32,296 bases of DNA from Rhizophagus sp. LPA8_4_AMF (Eukaryota; Glomeromycota; Glomeromycetes; Glomerales; Glomeraceae). This document shows positions 31,100 to 32,296 of the stretch, piece by piece. A program made the position numbers and the translations under genes. The stretch lies in contig JADRCO010000504.1 of assembly GCA_021464525.1 (NCBI GenBank), positions 1-32,296 on the forward strand, read 5' to 3'. The notes beneath the pieces are model-generated. The model was not told where the DNA came from. It was given only the letters and a program-made list of their open reading frames with translations, and made no database searches. Each line of letters begins with the position of its first letter. Positions within the stretch are counted from its first letter, which is position 1.

Positions 31100-31800
31100 T
31101 TATATTATTGTTTTCATGTCATAATGTATAAAATTGTAAAAGAATTCTGAAAAAAGCTTAATGAATTGTGTTAAAATGGAATATCTTTTTTTTATCCAAG
31201 ATTGATTTATTGTATTCTATTAAAGATAGTTATTCCATTTTATTTAGAATATTACAGTCAATATGAAGGGAAAGATTTAGGTGATGCTTAAATTTAATTC
31301 CCAGATTTTATTAACTTATTACTAGTAAATAGGATCATTATCAGATGAAAATTTATAGTAGAATACCTGTACAATTCTTGAGAATATTTGCTGATTTTAT
31401 CATTTTTACAGCTTGAGCACAGAACTTTATTCAATCAAAAAAGAGATGTATAAAGATGGTCATATAGAATTTAAAGAGTAATACTACAAGTTAGATGATA
31501 TACTTTGTATTTAAATCCATCATCTGAAAATAAAAAATTCTAAAATAAATAGGTTTGATTAAAAATATTCATTAATATGTGATATTTATGTAAATTTCAG
31601 AGACTTGCAAAATTTTTTGTGATTAACATATCTTCCCTATTCTAACTGATTTTTGCAATTATAGTTAAATCACTAAAAGATTTGTTGGCTGCCGATTGTA
31701 TTAAAATAGAAAAGCTTGATTTGTAATGTATTATATAATCAGCAAATCAATACCAAGGATGGGGGATCAGCATCTTAAAATGGAAATCACTCAAAAACTA
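31100..31800. other. Intergenic, AT-rich
   Basis: No gene or structured repeat was recognised in this stretch. Confidence 0.35.
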
Positions 31801-31807
31801 ATTTTAT

Positions 31808-31836
31808 GTTAATGTTAAAATTAACATTAACATTAA
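31808..31836. repeat. Inverted GTTAAT/ATTAAC hexamer run
   Basis: GTTAATGTTAAA is followed at once by ATTAACATTAACATTAAC, so the run is a small palindrome of hexamers. It resembles the GTTAAC run at 4096-4117. Confidence 0.55.
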
Positions 31837-31838
31837 CA

Positions 31839-32190
31839 ACAAAAAAACTCTTTCTCCTTTCCTCTGTACCCTATAATGTGGCGCAGTTTATACAAAAAAA
31901 TCCAGCAATATTTTTAGCTGTTGTTAATTCGATATTCAGAAAGGACTTTTTACTACTTGTGGGCCTTATCACCCCACCTGTAGGCAGCTATCAGCGCAGT
32001 TGGTCTGCTAGTACTTTGAATACTGTACCATTGATTTGTTTCTGACAGATAACAACAATATACCATGACAGGACAAAAATTTTCTTCTTACCTTCTTCTT
32101 TACGTAGTGGGTTGCAGTTTTTCCCAAAAAATCTGAATAGCTTATTAGTTAGTGTTAACTCGATATTCATAAAGGATTTACCACTTTGCA
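31839..32190 (-). repeat. Diverged tandem duplication of about 120 bp
   Basis: Sequence 31839-31959 and 32070-32190 align along their length at a spacing of about 231 bp, for example GTTAATTCGATATTCAGAAA against GTTAACTCGATATTCATAAA. On the minus strand the copies encode similar peptides, SFLNIELTTAKNIAGFFCIN and SFMNIELTLTNKLFRFFGKN, followed in both by C, a Leu and a Lys/Glu-rich stretch. The right copy lies in an 85-codon open frame (31991-32248); the left has a stop. This suggests duplicated coding sequence of unknown family, or a transposon with repeated ends. Confidence 0.45.
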
Positions 32191-32296
32191 TCATAATGTT
32201 TACCAAAGTATTTATTAAATATTTATGTGTAGTACTTATTGAATACAAGATGCATTGAAAAAGTACTTATAAATGTTGACTTAAAGTATTAAAAAA

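Noticed and set aside
1-32296. tRNA or rRNA genes
   Set aside because: No GGTTCGAATCC-type B box with a paired acceptor stem, and no rRNA-like conserved stretch, was seen on either strand.
1-32296. CRISPR array or prokaryotic operon structure
   Set aside because: The tandem repeats present have no regular unique spacers, and the genes carry spliceosomal introns.

Overview
The window looks like nuclear DNA of an arbuscular mycorrhizal fungus (Glomeromycotina, most like Rhizophagus). The grounds are a very AT-rich background full of homopolymers, short GT-AG introns of about 70-100 bp, serine/threonine-like kinases with the CPxC...WCxxC N-terminus known from those fungi, remnants of HMG-box, HSP70 and Mrr-like genes, and many DNA transposon copies. 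The genus is inference; no rRNA or tRNA gene was found to confirm it.

Layout. 1-742 (-): the 5' part of a multi-pass membrane protein gene that runs off the window, with a clear TATA box. 1074-1229: a short hAT-type MITE. 1746-3911 (-): unrecognised, mostly decayed coding tracts. 4399-5517 (+): a broken pseudokinase gene. 6143-6566 (-): a series of mini-exon-like modules. 7374-8290 (-): relic of an Mrr-type nuclease-like gene. 9182-10043 (+): an intact two-exon pirin gene with TATA box and poly(A) signal. 10319-11740 (-): HMG-box relic and other coding scraps. 12565-14252: a foldback element, a MITE relic, a 17-bp minisatellite and a second hAT MITE. 14479-15869: coding scraps. 16917-18213 (-): an apparently intact two-exon pseudokinase gene, paralogous to the one at 4.4 kb. 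20172-21335 (+): an HSP70 pseudogene. 23625-24280: a 94-bp TTA-flanked MITE, then a long pyrimidine tract and a hairpin. 27251-29975: a full-length but inactive hAT transposon with perfect 8-bp target duplications, inserted into an older minus-strand reading frame. 30.3-32.3 kb: more minus-strand coding scraps, one resembling a LINE reverse transcriptase, and a diverged tandem duplication.

The genes do not form a pathway. Pirin, the kinase-like gene at 17 kb and the membrane gene at the left edge are the only ones that look intact. Most of the remaining coding signal is in pseudogenes, so the window reads as gene-poor, transposon-shaped sequence where expanded families have left dead copies. 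No CRISPR array, rRNA, tRNA or complete virus-like element was seen.
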